A stretch of 48,905 nt of DNA from Flaviflexus sp. GTDB taxonomy: Bacteria; Actinomycetota; Actinomycetes; Actinomycetales; Actinomycetaceae. The stretch is from contig JAUNVM010000017.1 of NCBI GenBank assembly GCA_030537635.1, positions 1 to 48,905 of the forward strand. Direction: 5' to 3'. Position 1 is the stretch's first letter. Each line of letters begins with the position of its first letter. The notes below the pieces were generated by a model. The model saw only the letters and a list, made by a program, of their open reading frames with translations. It was not told the DNA's origin and did not search any database. Shown here one piece after another: positions 28,108 through 36,648 of the stretch. The translations under genes and the position numbers were made by a program.

Positions 28108-28314
28108 CTACGCGTTCTTGGCGGTTTCCGACTCCGTGCCCGACGCGTTCTCGATATCCCCGCCGGCCTTGGCGGCCTCCTCGGCCTTCATCTGCGCATC
28201 AAACTTCGCCTCGGCTCGGCGTTCGATGCGATCGGAATTCACCATGAGGCGAATGACGAGTACGAAGGCGATAAGAGCGAGGATCGACGGGACGATGGCA
28301 AGGAAGTGGTTCAC
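28108..28314 (-). CDS. small single-pass membrane protein (68 aa)
   Basis: Not recognised. The protein has one hydrophobic helix (about residues 5-25, LAIVPSILALIAFVLVIRLM), then a charged Arg/Glu/Lys/Ala-rich cytoplasmic helix and an acidic Ser/Thr tail. The start is GTG 28314, with TAGACT 6 bases upstream and no ribosome binding site. That spacing matches well-supported genes in the window and supports this as a real gene. It lies alone between gpmA and the GNAT-AroD gene. The layout resembles small stress or lysyl-rich membrane proteins, but no function is claimed. Confidence 0.68.
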   Translation of the reverse strand: MNHFLAIVPSILALIAFVLVIRLMVNSDRIERRAEAKFDAQMKAEEAAKAGGDIENASGTESETAKNA

Positions 28315-28320
28315 GCCGCC

Positions 28321-28326
28321 AGTCTA
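28321..28326 (-). promoter_or_regulatory. -10-like TAGACT, leaderless arrangement at 68-aa gene
   Basis: TAGACT on the minus strand, exactly 6 bases before the GTG start; no Shine-Dalgarno sequence. Confidence 0.45.
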
Positions 28327-28361
28327 GCCAACCCCGTGGTGAAACGGGAGACCGGTCGGAC

Positions 28362-29576
28362 TTAATCCGCCGGTCCCAGGGCGTCCAACACGTGTCGGAC
28401 GAGCCCGGCCTCGAGCTGTCCCGGGGCCGATGGCGCATCGAGGGAGGCGAATGTGGCCACCGATCCGGAGGCTGCGACCGCGAGGCGCGTCCAGGCGGCG
28501 GCCGCCCCCATGGACACGGAGATGAGCGGAAGGGACAGCCGCTCGCGCATGGACCGGGTGAAGTCCATCTGCCGCCAGGTGTCGGCCGTCGAGCCGGGGG
28601 TGCAGGCGAGTTTGAGGATGTCGGGACGCAGCTCCATCATCTCCTCGAGGATCCGCCGCATATCCGTATTGGACGGGGTGGCCACGGTGTCGTGGTGGGA
28701 GGCAATGGCGAGCACGCCGTGATCCCGCGCGGCCGCGATGGCCTGGTCGGCGCCGGGGCGGGCAGCCTCGATGTCGACGGCGGCAAAGGGGTGGAGGACA
28801 AGCTTCATCACCTCGGCGGCGTAGTTATACGAGTGGTTCTCGTACGCCCCGCCCTCCTCGGTCGACCGCAGGGTGGCGATCACCGGAATAGTGGAGGCGG
28901 CGCAGGCGCGAATGCCGGCCTCCCAGTCGCTCGACAGGTCGACGCGCCACTCGGCCACATCGGCTCCGAGCTCGGCGGCGCGGGTGAGCTGATCGGCCAC
29001 CTCGTCGGGGGTGCCGAAGCAGGGCAAGATCAGGGCGGGAACTCCGCCTCGACCAAGCATGACGCGCGGAAGCTGAGGGGTCGTGGCGGCCATCTCCGCT
29101 CCTTCTAGTTGTTTAATGAGGCTGACTCGCTCGGGGGCGAAACCGACGTCTTCATAGAGCCTGATCGCTTCTTCATGACCGGCAAAAACCGACAGCCCGA
29201 GGGCGGAATAGTTGCGATCCTTCGCCCACCGCTCGGCATAGTCGACGAGGAGGTGACCATAGCCCTGCCGGCGCGCTGTCGGTTCAACGCGAATGTAGTA
29301 GATGTCGGCGACATCCGGTCGCTCCGCCGAGGGACCGATCCACAGAAAGCCCACCATCTGGTCCTGCTGATCGAGCAGGCGCAAGAGCTCGTGGCCCTCC
29401 TCAATCCGGTGATAGTCGGGGCCAAAGGAGGCGAGGTCCGCGCGCACCATGGCGGCAACGGTGGCCTCGTCATCAGCCAGGAATCGCTGGCGTTCTTCAA
29501 TCATCGCGGCGCGCATCAGCGCAACAAGTTGCGGGCGCAGATCGGCACCGACGGGTTCAACTCGCATACGTTCCAT
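28362..29576 (-). CDS. aroD: fusion: GNAT acetyltransferase + type I 3-dehydroquinate dehydratase
   Basis: One open frame of 404 residues encodes two domains. Residues about 1-158 are a GNAT N-acetyltransferase with the acetyl-CoA loop RRQGYG (102-107) and LYEDVGF. Residues about 170-404 are a type I dehydroquinase (shikimate pathway, 3-dehydroquinate to 3-dehydroshikimate): AEWRVDL, catalytic His in ASHHDTVATP, Schiff-base Lys in DILKLACTP, SVSMGAAAAWTR and the closing SAPGQL loop. At the junction there is an in-frame ATG at 29093 (residue 162) with AGAAGGAG 5 bases upstream, so free AroD may also be made. TAGAAT lies 9 bases before the first ATG. No other shikimate gene is nearby. The GNAT substrate is unknown. 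Confidence 0.88.
   Translation of the reverse strand: MERMRVEPVGADLRPQLVALMRAAMIEERQRFLADDEATVAAMVRADLASFGPDYHRIEEGHELLRLLDQQDQMVGFLWIGPSAERPDVADIYYIRVEPTARRQGYGHLLVDYAERWAKDRNYSALGLSVFAGHEEAIRLYEDVGFAPERVSLIKQLEGAEMAATTPQLPRVMLGRGGVPALILPCFGTPDEVADQLTRAAELGADVAEWRVDLSSDWEAGIRACAASTIPVIATLRSTEEGGAYENHSYNYAAEVMKLVLHPFAAVDIEAARPGADQAIAAARDHGVLAIASHHDTVATPSNTDMRRILEEMMELRPDILKLACTPGSTADTWRQMDFTRSMRERLSLPLISVSMGAAAAWTRLAVAASGSVATFASLDAPSAPGQLEAGLVRHVLDALGPAD
29099..29106 (-). promoter_or_regulatory. internal ribosome binding site at the GNAT/AroD junction
   Basis: AGAAGGAG on the minus strand, 5 bases before the in-frame ATG at 29093, exactly where the dehydroquinase domain begins. One of the better binding sites in the window, although it is inside a coding frame. 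Confidence 0.6.
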
Positions 29577-29606
29577 ATCCCCGCCATTCTATCGGGGCCG
29601 ATGGGG

Positions 29607-31040
29607 CTAGTGCGTAAGCCTATGGTCCGCCCAGGGGCCCTCGGTCAGCGGGCGGGGCAGATCGACCCGCGACGGGTCAAAGACGGGCTCGGCGATCCCG
29701 GCCGCGCGCTGGGATTCAAAATCGGCGAGCAGCGCCCGTGTCCAGGGCAGCAGGACGAGAACGCCGACGAGGTTGACGAGGGTAATAAGAATCATCGCCG
29801 TATCCATGATGATCCACACGGTAAGGATCTGCTGGGCGGCACCGATGACCGAGAAGACGAGGACGAGGCTGGCCAGCACGTAGTGATTGCGTGGCTTCTT
29901 TTGCAAGAAGTCCGCACCCGCCACCCCGTAGGCGAAGGCGCCGAGAATCGAGGAGAAGCCAAAGACGAAGATCATGATTGACATGGGCAGCGCCATCCAG
30001 GAGCCCCACTGGGCCTGAACCGCCTCCGAGGTGAGGTTCCCGGCGGCATCCGGATCGGTCACCCCGGGAACATACAGGTCGGAGACGAGGATGATGAGGG
30101 CGGTGGCGGTGCAAATGAAGGCGGTGTCGAAGAAGACCCCGAAGGACTGAATGAAGCCCTGGTGGACGGGATGCTTGACGGTGGCGGTGGCCGCCGCATT
30201 CGGATTGGTGCCCATGCCCGCCTCATTGGAGAACAGGCCGCGCTGGGCGCCGTTGAGGATGGCGGCAACGATGCCACCTCCGGTGCCATACAGCGCGGTA
30301 TCGAGCGCAAAAGCACCCCGGACGATGTCGGCGAGCATGCCGGGAACCGCGCCAATATTCGCGATAACGACGGTGATGGCAATGATGACGTACACGAGCG
30401 CCATGATGGGGGTGAGGATCTCGGCCGTGCGAGCCACCCCGCGCACCCCGGCAAAGAGAACCGCCGCCGCGAGCACGGCAATAATAACGCCGGTCACCCA
30501 TTGGGGCACCCCGTGATCCGCCATATTCACCGCGATCGCATTGGCTTGGACCATGGGCATGGCAATCACCATGGCGAACACGAGGGCGATGGCAAAGAGT
30601 TTGCCCCAGGCGGTCGAGCCAACTCCGCGCGACAGGTAGTAGGACGGTCCGCCCCGGAAGGTGCCATCGGGCCAGCGCACCTTAAACACTTGGGCGAGGG
30701 TGGCCTCGGAGAATGCGGTTGCCATGCCGAGTGAGGCGACCAGCCACATCCAAAACACCGCGCCGGGCCCGCCGAGGGCGAGGGCGATGGCGACGCCGGT
30801 GATGTTACCGATCCCGATTCTGGTGGCCATGCCAATCGCGAAGGCCTGGAAGGAGGAGATGCCGCCCTCGGCCCCGGCCCTCGAGTGAAGGACGTGCCCG
30901 AGCATCTGCCCGAACAGCCGCACCTGCATGCCCCGCAGCGAGATGGTAAGCACGAGACCCACCCCCACCAGGGCGATGACAAGCACATAGGAGTTGAAGG
31001 AACCGTTGATGGTTGCGAGGATCTCGGTCAGCTGCTGCAC
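29607..31040 (-). CDS. AGCS family alanine/glycine:cation symporter
   Basis: Secondary transporter that takes up small neutral amino acids with Na+ or H+. Start chosen at GTG 31040 (477 residues, usual family length), with AAAGGGG 6 bases upstream; the frame continues further upstream, but that part is arginine-rich and non-homologous. It has about 10-11 hydrophobic helices, the AGCS signatures GIGNITGVAIAL in the first third and LFSNEAGMGTNPNAAATA in the middle, and FGFSSILGAFAYG near the C-terminus. Upstream I looked for a glycine riboswitch, common for this family in actinobacteria, and did not find the conserved core. Confidence 0.93.
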   Translation of the reverse strand: MQQLTEILATINGSFNSYVLVIALVGVGLVLTISLRGMQVRLFGQMLGHVLHSRAGAEGGISSFQAFAIGMATRIGIGNITGVAIALALGGPGAVFWMWLVASLGMATAFSEATLAQVFKVRWPDGTFRGGPSYYLSRGVGSTAWGKLFAIALVFAMVIAMPMVQANAIAVNMADHGVPQWVTGVIIAVLAAAVLFAGVRGVARTAEILTPIMALVYVIIAITVVIANIGAVPGMLADIVRGAFALDTALYGTGGGIVAAILNGAQRGLFSNEAGMGTNPNAAATATVKHPVHQGFIQSFGVFFDTAFICTATALIILVSDLYVPGVTDPDAAGNLTSEAVQAQWGSWMALPMSIMIFVFGFSSILGAFAYGVAGADFLQKKPRNHYVLASLVLVFSVIGAAQQILTVWIIMDTAMILITLVNLVGVLVLLPWTRALLADFESQRAAGIAEPVFDPSRVDLPRPLTEGPWADHRLTH

Positions 31041-31158
31041 GGCGCGCCCCTTTCGTTTCGGCCATGGTAATCCCGTGTCATCTCCCACAGTCAGTGACGG
31101 TGGGGGTGCTCGCTGCTCGGACACCTCACCCGGGGTGGGCCGGGTGAATGGCGGGTAA

Positions 31159-31602
31159 TTATGGCGAGATGACGGGTGGGGCTGTGGCCCGCTCCCAGCT
31201 GGCCACGGGACCCGCCACCGCCAGGAACATGGGATGCGGGTGGAGGACCTCGGGCAGGACAGCCGCCTCATCGGGGTGCCGGATGGTGAGCTTGGCATAA
31301 AGATGGGCCCGCTCGAGGGCGAGCTGCCCCTCGGTGACCTCGAGGCGCTGGCCGATCCCGCGGTTACAGAGAATCTTCGTTGCATCGAAGCGGTACCCCC
31401 GGGCCGTGGCCTCAGCTACGAGGGGCCGCAGATAGTCGCCGATTCCGGCCAGGCCATGGGGTGCGAAGCGCTCCAACTGCGGGTGCTTGCGATATCCGGT
31501 GGTCTGCCCGGCCAGCACCTTCTGGGCGAGCAGGGCCTCCCGCCAGCAGGCCAGCAGGCCTTGGCGGTCAAGGAAGGACGGATGAATTGACCACAGGCGC
31601 AT
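31159..31602 (-). CDS. pyrimidine-dimer DNA glycosylase (T4 endonuclease V-like family)
   Basis: The 147 residues beginning MRLWSIHPSFLDRQGLLACW match the bacterial Pyr_excise-type family related to T4 DenV, which removes UV-induced cyclobutane dimers. Further family landmarks are TTGYRKHPQLERF, KILCNRGIGQRLEV and KLTIRHP. Start chosen at ATG 31602: the upstream extension of the frame is not homologous, and TACAGT lies 6 bases before this ATG. Activity is inferred from family only; the T4 enzyme uses an N-terminal Thr amine that is not present here, so chemistry may differ. It lies 118 bases upstream of the AGCS gene in the same direction. Confidence 0.75.
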   Translation of the reverse strand: MRLWSIHPSFLDRQGLLACWREALLAQKVLAGQTTGYRKHPQLERFAPHGLAGIGDYLRPLVAEATARGYRFDATKILCNRGIGQRLEVTEGQLALERAHLYAKLTIRHPDEAAVLPEVLHPHPMFLAVAGPVASWERATAPPVISP

Positions 31603-31608
31603 GTGCCC

Positions 31609-31614
31609 ACTGTA
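31609..31614 (-). promoter_or_regulatory. -10-like TACAGT, leaderless arrangement
   Basis: TACAGT on the minus strand, 6 bases before ATG 31602 of the glycosylase gene; no Shine-Dalgarno sequence. Confidence 0.45.
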
Positions 31615-31773
31615 ACCGCAGCGCCCACCCGGCCGAAGGCAATCCCGCCGCTCCCGGCCATCGCTCCTGGTCAGCGCCCCACGCGCCGGTTCGGGGTGAT
31701 AGAACGGGATTGTAGAGCTGTGCCGGCCGCCGGCCCGTACGGCGAGGACTAGCCGGAATGAGAGGAAGCGGCC

Positions 31774-32763
31774 GTGGAGCGATGCCTGCATGTGGACATG
31801 GCGCGAAAGTACTTCCCGCCGGACTTCTTCCACCCGCTTCTTGAACGCTTAGCCGATCACGGCTTCACCGCCATTCAGCTGCACTTTTCCGAAAACGAGG
31901 GTTTCCGCCTCGAATCGCTGCGCTACCCGCAGATCCTCTCCACCCGGTTCATCACGCGCACCGAGCTCGGCGAGATCATCGACCACGCGAGCGATCTTGG
32001 CATCAACGTCATTCCCGCACTGGACATGCCGGGGCACCTGGCCCAGGTGCTGAGCGCCTTCCCGCACCTGCGCCTGGCCGATACCGAGGAGGGGCGACGG
32101 GCACTCGACTATTCCCTGCCGCAGGCGCGTCAGCTCATGGTTGACCTCATCGATGAATTCGCCCCACTCTTCCCCGGCCCCTCCTGGCACCTGGGAGCCG
32201 ATGAATTCATCGACTTTAGCCGGGCCGCACACACCTATCCCCAGCTTGCCACCTATGCGAGAAAGGTCGCGGGCACCGACCACGTGGCCGACGGCTTCAC
32301 CGCCTTTATCAACGAGATGATTGAGCACCTGGCGGGGCATGGAAAGACGGACATTCGGGTGTGGAATGACGGATTCTATCGGTCCGATGCCCCGCACAGT
32401 CTCGCCCTCCATCCCGCAGCCACGGTCTGCTATTGGACGGGATGGGATCGGCACATGGCCCCCGTGTCGACCTTCCTGGAGCGCGGCCACCGGATCATCA
32501 ACGCAACCGATCGGTTCTATTACGTGCTGCCCGGCCCGAACTCCTCCTACTCCGTCCACCCCGATCCGGAGCGGATCACGGAGATCTTCCACCCGGGCCT
32601 GTTCTCCGACCACGCCGGCAGGGCCCAGGACTATTGCCCACCGCCGCCCGAGCTCGCCGGCATCTACGTCTGCATCTGGTGCGATGACCCGGAGGCGGAA
32701 ACCCCCGAACAGGTCCTCTCCGGCATCGACCCACTTCTGGCGGCGGTTGCGGCCACCAGTTAG
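31774..32763 (+). CDS. GH20 family beta-N-acetylhexosaminidase-like protein
   Basis: The 329 residues span only the GH20 catalytic barrel: HVDMARKYFP at the first strand, IQLHFSENEGFR, INVIPALDMPGH, the catalytic pair Asp143-Glu144 in HLGADEF, and late Trp-containing strands (VCYWTGWD, IYVCIWCDD) that line the GlcNAc pocket. The usual N-terminal GH20b domain and any signal peptide are absent, so the enzyme should be cytoplasmic and act on imported GlcNAc- or GalNAc-containing fragments. GTG start 31774 with GAGGAAG upstream. A methyltransferase gene follows 74 bases downstream. Confidence 0.85.
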   Translation: MERCLHVDMARKYFPPDFFHPLLERLADHGFTAIQLHFSENEGFRLESLRYPQILSTRFITRTELGEIIDHASDLGINVIPALDMPGHLAQVLSAFPHLRLADTEEGRRALDYSLPQARQLMVDLIDEFAPLFPGPSWHLGADEFIDFSRAAHTYPQLATYARKVAGTDHVADGFTAFINEMIEHLAGHGKTDIRVWNDGFYRSDAPHSLALHPAATVCYWTGWDRHMAPVSTFLERGHRIINATDRFYYVLPGPNSSYSVHPDPERITEIFHPGLFSDHAGRAQDYCPPPPELAGIYVCIWCDDPEAETPEQVLSGIDPLLAAVAATS

Positions 32764-32837
32764 CCGGCCCTTGCCAACCGGCGCAATCGCCTTCCCTCCA
32801 CCCCGTCCGCCATGTACGATTAGTCCGGGAGGTCGCG

Positions 32838-33728
32838 ATGTTGAAGTCACGCACCACGTGGGGAGGCGACAAGCCGGAGATCTACGAGCGCTCCTTTGCC
32901 AGCATGTGCGCCGGCGCCATCCCCTTTATTCTTCGAGCCGCCGCACCGGGCATCTTCGCGGATGTGGGCTGCGGGGCCGGACACCTCTCGCAGGCCGCGG
33001 CTTCCTGGGGTGCTCAGGTCGTGGCGCTTGACGCCGAGGCACAGATGATCGAGCTGACTCGGCGGCGATGTGCCGGAAGCTCGGTGACGGCCACGGTTGC
33101 CAGCCTGCCCGATCTCGCGGGTGTTGAGCGCGACGCCGCCGATACCGTGGCATGCTCCTTTGTTCTCAACCACCTCACCGATCCGGTGGCCTCCATGACG
33201 GCCCTGGTGAGCCTCGCCCACCCCGGCGGCAGGATCATCACGACACTGTGGCCCGCCACCTACACCGCGCACCGCTCCATCACCACCTCGGTCATGGATA
33301 GGGCCGGGGCCACCCGCAGCAATGCGGATCAGCCCCACCCGACGCCGGCCGGCCGGCGACCGCTAGGCAGCGCCACCGGCATCATTCGCGGCGTCATGGA
33401 TGAGCTGCGGATCGCCGATTTGCCGAGCCCGAAGGCTCACTTCGAGCACTCCCCGCGCGGTCTGGCAGAGCTCACCGCCCGAGCCGGTCTGCACGTCGAC
33501 ACCGCGACGATCATTTCCTGGACGTGGCAGATCCCGTGGGAGAACTACCTCGAGGGAATCCGCGGCGGTATCGCCGGAGTTGGCGAGCGCTACCAGAGGC
33601 AAGAAGAGTCGGTGCGACGGGAGATCGATGCCAAGCTTCTCGAGGCGATGATTCCCTACGGTGCGCCGGGCCTGCTTCGCCTGCCCTGCCACGCCGCGTT
33701 CTGCGTGGCATCAAAGCCCAAAAAATAG
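32838..33728 (+). CDS. class I SAM-dependent methyltransferase
   Basis: The 296 residues have a Rossmann methyltransferase core: motif I DVGCGAGH (42-49), acidic residue in VVALDAEAQMI, motif IV-like VACSFVLNHLTDP and GGRIITTLWP. The C-terminal 140 residues form an additional helical region with Trp-rich SWTWQIPWENYLEGIRGG, probably the substrate site. GGGAGG lies before the ATG. Substrate unknown; the closest general picture is small-molecule or quinone-type methyltransferases. Downstream of the GH20 gene in the same direction; linkage not proven. Confidence 0.82.
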   Translation: MLKSRTTWGGDKPEIYERSFASMCAGAIPFILRAAAPGIFADVGCGAGHLSQAAASWGAQVVALDAEAQMIELTRRRCAGSSVTATVASLPDLAGVERDAADTVACSFVLNHLTDPVASMTALVSLAHPGGRIITTLWPATYTAHRSITTSVMDRAGATRSNADQPHPTPAGRRPLGSATGIIRGVMDELRIADLPSPKAHFEHSPRGLAELTARAGLHVDTATIISWTWQIPWENYLEGIRGGIAGVGERYQRQEESVRREIDAKLLEAMIPYGAPGLLRLPCHAAFCVASKPKK

Positions 33729-33818
33729 GATTCTCCTCACCCTTTACGGTATGAAGGCGCCGCCTGCCTCGGCCGAGCATCCAGGCATCGGATCCCGCCA
33801 TACTCACGCGTCTGACAA

Positions 33819-33837
33819 ATGAGAAATAGCCTCTCAT
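33819..33837. repeat. inverted repeat ATGAGA-7-TCTCAT
   Basis: 6-bp arms with a 7-base centre AATAGCC, in the promoter region of the peptide importer. It shares the word GAAATAG with the palindrome at 33908-33929. Confidence 0.4.
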
Positions 33838-33907
33838 CAGCGCGTCAATCCGGTTTCTTGCACCGTCTCACGAAGACACCCGGCCCGGCCTACCCGCGGT
33901 AAGCAAT

Positions 33908-33929
33908 GGAAATAGCACGCTCTATTTCC
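33908..33929. promoter_or_regulatory. palindromic operator candidate upstream of peptide ABC operon
   Basis: GGAAATAG-CACGCT-CTATTTCC, a perfect 8-bp inverted repeat with a 6-base centre, ending 13 bases before the -35-like TTGACA at 33943-33948. The size and position suit a dimeric regulator. No regulator gene is adjacent. Confidence 0.5.
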
Positions 33930-33942
33930 TATTTTGAGTAGA

Positions 33943-33948
33943 TTGACA
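33943..33948 (+). promoter_or_regulatory. consensus -35 TTGACA of the peptide ABC operon
   Basis: Perfect TTGACA 34 bases before the first gene's ATG. No good -10 at 16-18 bases: the candidate TAAGCG at 33967 is poor. Confidence 0.4.
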
Positions 33949-33981
33949 TGCCTATTGCTCGACACCTAAGCGGGTACTAAC

Positions 33982-35661
33982 ATGACCTATATGCACCGTT
34001 CATCACGCATAGTTGCGGCATGTGCTGCCACGTCGTTTATCCTCACCGCCTGCTCCCCAACCGATGAATCCGCCGAATCAACGGCGCCGGAATCCTCCAC
34101 CTCCTCCACCGCATCTGCGGGCAGCGAAGCCCCGAGTGCGGGAGGCACCCTCATCTACGCCTCGGGCGATGCCGAGCCAACCTGCCTTGACCCGCACGTG
34201 GGCGGCAACTATCCACAGGCTCTCGTCTCCTCCCTCTACCTCGAAACCCTGTTCACCCAGGATCCCACGGGCAAGACCGTTCCCTACCTCGCCGAATCAT
34301 CGGAGGTGAGCGATGATGGCCTCACCCACACGATCACGGTGCGCGAGGGAATCACCTTCCACGATGGCACGCCGCTGACCGCCGAGGCGGTCAAGGCCAA
34401 CATCGAGCATCTCCAGGATCCCGACACGAAGTCCTCGACCGGCTACCTTGCCGTCAGCTCGGTCGAGTCGGTCGAGGTGACCGACGAAATGACCGCTGTG
34501 CTGCACCTATCTGTGCCGGATAATGCACTGGAGGAATCGCTGTCCCAGCTGTGGACCGCCATCCAGTCCCCCACCGCGCTCGAGCGGGATCTCGAAACGA
34601 ACTGCGGCTCCCCCGTGGGAACCGGGCCGTTCCAGGTGGAGAGCTGGGAACGCCAGCAGGCCATCAACGTCGTCGCCTACGAGGATTACGTCGCGGCCGA
34701 TGATCCAGACGGCGATGCTCCCTACCTCGACGGCATCACCTGGCGGTTCATCCCGGAGGCGGCCACCCGGTATGCTGCCCTGCAGTCCGGCGAGGTTGAC
34801 GTCATTGATAATGCCCAGCCGGACACGATCAAGGCGGCCACCGATTCTGATCAGTTCGGCCACCTCGACGCTCCCCGCCCGGGCGCCTCGAACCGCCTCG
34901 AATTCAACTCCTCGAAGCCACCCTTCGACGATCCGCTCGTCCGCGAGGCCTTCATCCGCGCCGTCGACGTCGACTCCGGCATCGACTCCCTCTTCTTCGG
35001 CACCGCCCAGCGCTCGTACTCCCTGCTGTCCTCCGTCGAGAATCTTGGCGTGTCCCGCGAGGATCTCTTCTTCCACGACCCGGACAAGGCCAATGAGCTG
35101 CTCGATGAGGCCGGCTGGGAGATGGGAGGAGACGGGGTGCGCGTCAAGGATGGCGAACGCCTGGAGATCATCCTGCCCGTGTCAACTAACCAGTCGGTTC
35201 CGGCCGAGCAGTCCCTGTTCGAACAGTTCCAGGCCCAGGCCGGCGAGGTCGGCTTCGACATGAAGATCGAGCTGCTTGACCTGTCCAGCTGGTATGGCGC
35301 TCTCGGCGAGCACAACTACAATCTCGTGTCGGCCCCCTACACGAAGGTGGGACCGGCCGTGCTGCGGATCCTCTTCCACTCCGATTCGACCAAGCCGGCC
35401 CCCTCCGGCTACTTCGCCAATCACGCGATGGTCGTCGACGACGAGATTGACCAGCTGCTGGTTGACGCTGAGGAAACCTCGGATCCGGCCGAGCGGGCCG
35501 ATCTCTATGAGAAGGCCCAGAACAAGGTGCTCGAAGGCTACTATGTGCTTCCGCTCTACGATCAGCAGAACCACTTCCTCTACCGCACCGAGGTCGAATC
35601 CATGGGCGCCATCACCCCGGTGGCCACGCCCCTCTACACGCTGGTTCACCTTAAAAAGTAG
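33982..35661 (+). CDS. ABC transporter substrate-binding lipoprotein, family 5 (peptide/nickel type)
   Basis: Extracellular solute receptor of the importer encoded by the next three genes. The 559 residues start with a lipoprotein signal peptide and lipobox LTAC (Cys24), then a Ser/Thr/Glu-rich linker (25-52). The SBP_bac_5 fold follows with GTLIYASGDAEPTCLDPH, the family signature SDDGLTHTITVREGITFHDGTPLTAEAVKANIEH-like region (about 110-145), GTGPFQVESW and the C-terminal dipeptide-binding-type repeat. Ligand cannot be told; peptides, nickel chelates or other opine-like compounds are all bound by this family. A palindrome and TTGACA lie upstream. Confidence 0.92.
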   Translation: MTYMHRSSRIVAACAATSFILTACSPTDESAESTAPESSTSSTASAGSEAPSAGGTLIYASGDAEPTCLDPHVGGNYPQALVSSLYLETLFTQDPTGKTVPYLAESSEVSDDGLTHTITVREGITFHDGTPLTAEAVKANIEHLQDPDTKSSTGYLAVSSVESVEVTDEMTAVLHLSVPDNALEESLSQLWTAIQSPTALERDLETNCGSPVGTGPFQVESWERQQAINVVAYEDYVAADDPDGDAPYLDGITWRFIPEAATRYAALQSGEVDVIDNAQPDTIKAATDSDQFGHLDAPRPGASNRLEFNSSKPPFDDPLVREAFIRAVDVDSGIDSLFFGTAQRSYSLLSSVENLGVSREDLFFHDPDKANELLDEAGWEMGGDGVRVKDGERLEIILPVSTNQSVPAEQSLFEQFQAQAGEVGFDMKIELLDLSSWYGALGEHNYNLVSAPYTKVGPAVLRILFHSDSTKPAPSGYFANHAMVVDDEIDQLLVDAEETSDPAERADLYEKAQNKVLEGYYVLPLYDQQNHFLYRTEVESMGAITPVATPLYTLVHLKK

Positions 35662-35685
35662 TGCCAGCTGGCGATCGCCTCGCCA

Positions 35686-36648
35686 GTGACGCAAGCTAGA
35701 AGCGTGACGCGACCAAGGCCCGGGCAAGCGGCGATTCTTCGCCGCCTGCTCGGCGCACTCACGGTCCTGTGGATGGTAGCCACCGTCATCTTCATTGGCA
35801 TCCGCCTCATCCCCGGAGACCCCGCCGAGGCCATCATGGGCGGACCCGGATCACAGGCCTCCGCCGAGGCACTAGCTGCCGCCCGGGTCGAATACGGCCT
35901 GGATCAACCACTCATCATCCAGTACCTCGTGTACCTCGCGCACCTGGCCCGCCTCGACTTTGGCACCTCCTATTCCCTCAAGGAGCCGGTCATTGACCTC
36001 ATGGGCGAGGTCATGGGACCCACCCTCGTCCTCGCCGCCGTCTCCCTCCTCCTCGCCTGGGTATTCGCGCTCGCCTTCGCGGCGGCAGCGGCAAGGGCCG
36101 GGCGCGTCGGCCAGGCCACCGGATCCCTCATCGAAATCGTGGCCGTAGCCGTGCCCCACTTCTGGCTCGGCTCGGTCCTCGTCATCATCTTCGCCACCCG
36201 GCTCGGCTGGTTCCCGCCGGTCGATGACGGCAGCCCGCGGGGCTTTGTCCTGCCGGCCCTCACCCTCGCCCTGCCGACCGCGGGATTCCTCGCCCAGCTC
36301 ATGCGGGACTCGCTCACCGGGGCACTGTCCTCCCCCTTCGCGCTCGCGGCCCGGGCGCGCGGGGAATCGGAGCTCACGATCTTCTGGCGGCACGGGATTC
36401 GGCACGCCGCCCTGCCCGCGCTTAGCCTCACCGGCTGGGCCTTTTCCGCCCTCATCTCCGGTGCGGTTGTCGTCGAGCAGGTGTTTGCCCGCCCGGGTCT
36501 CGGCCGGGCCCTCCTCGGGGCCGTCCTGTCCCGGGACATTCCGCTGGTCACCGGGATCGCGCTGTTCTCCGCCCTCACCTACATCGTCATCATGGCCGCG
36601 GTGGAGACCCTCCAGCGGATCATCAACCCGGCCGGAGCCCGCCCGTGA
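35686..36648 (+). CDS. ABC transporter permease, DppB/OppB type
   Basis: First membrane subunit of the importer. The 320 residues have an N-terminal helix (about 20-42) followed by RLIPGDPAEAIMGG, the family's extracytoplasmic opening, five further hydrophobic helices and the cytoplasmic EAA-type loop (ARARGESELTIFWRHGIRHA) that docks on the ATPase. The start is GTG 35686; GTG 35704 is an alternative, and neither has a good ribosome binding site. The stop overlaps the next gene's GTG start by 4 bases (GTGA), so the two permeases are made together. Confidence 0.92.
   Translation: MTQARSVTRPRPGQAAILRRLLGALTVLWMVATVIFIGIRLIPGDPAEAIMGGPGSQASAEALAAARVEYGLDQPLIIQYLVYLAHLARLDFGTSYSLKEPVIDLMGEVMGPTLVLAAVSLLLAWVFALAFAAAAARAGRVGQATGSLIEIVAVAVPHFWLGSVLVIIFATRLGWFPPVDDGSPRGFVLPALTLALPTAGFLAQLMRDSLTGALSSPFALAARARGESELTIFWRHGIRHAALPALSLTGWAFSALISGAVVVEQVFARPGLGRALLGAVLSRDIPLVTGIALFSALTYIVIMAAVETLQRIINPAGARP

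Noticed and set aside
31041..31158. Glycine riboswitch upstream of the AGCS gene
   Set aside because: Looked for because the family often has one, but the conserved core sequences are not present.
31041..31385. N-terminal extension of the AGCS symporter
   Set aside because: Arg/Ser/Pro-rich and overlaps the dimer glycosylase gene; GTG 31040 has a good ribosome binding site and gives the normal family length.
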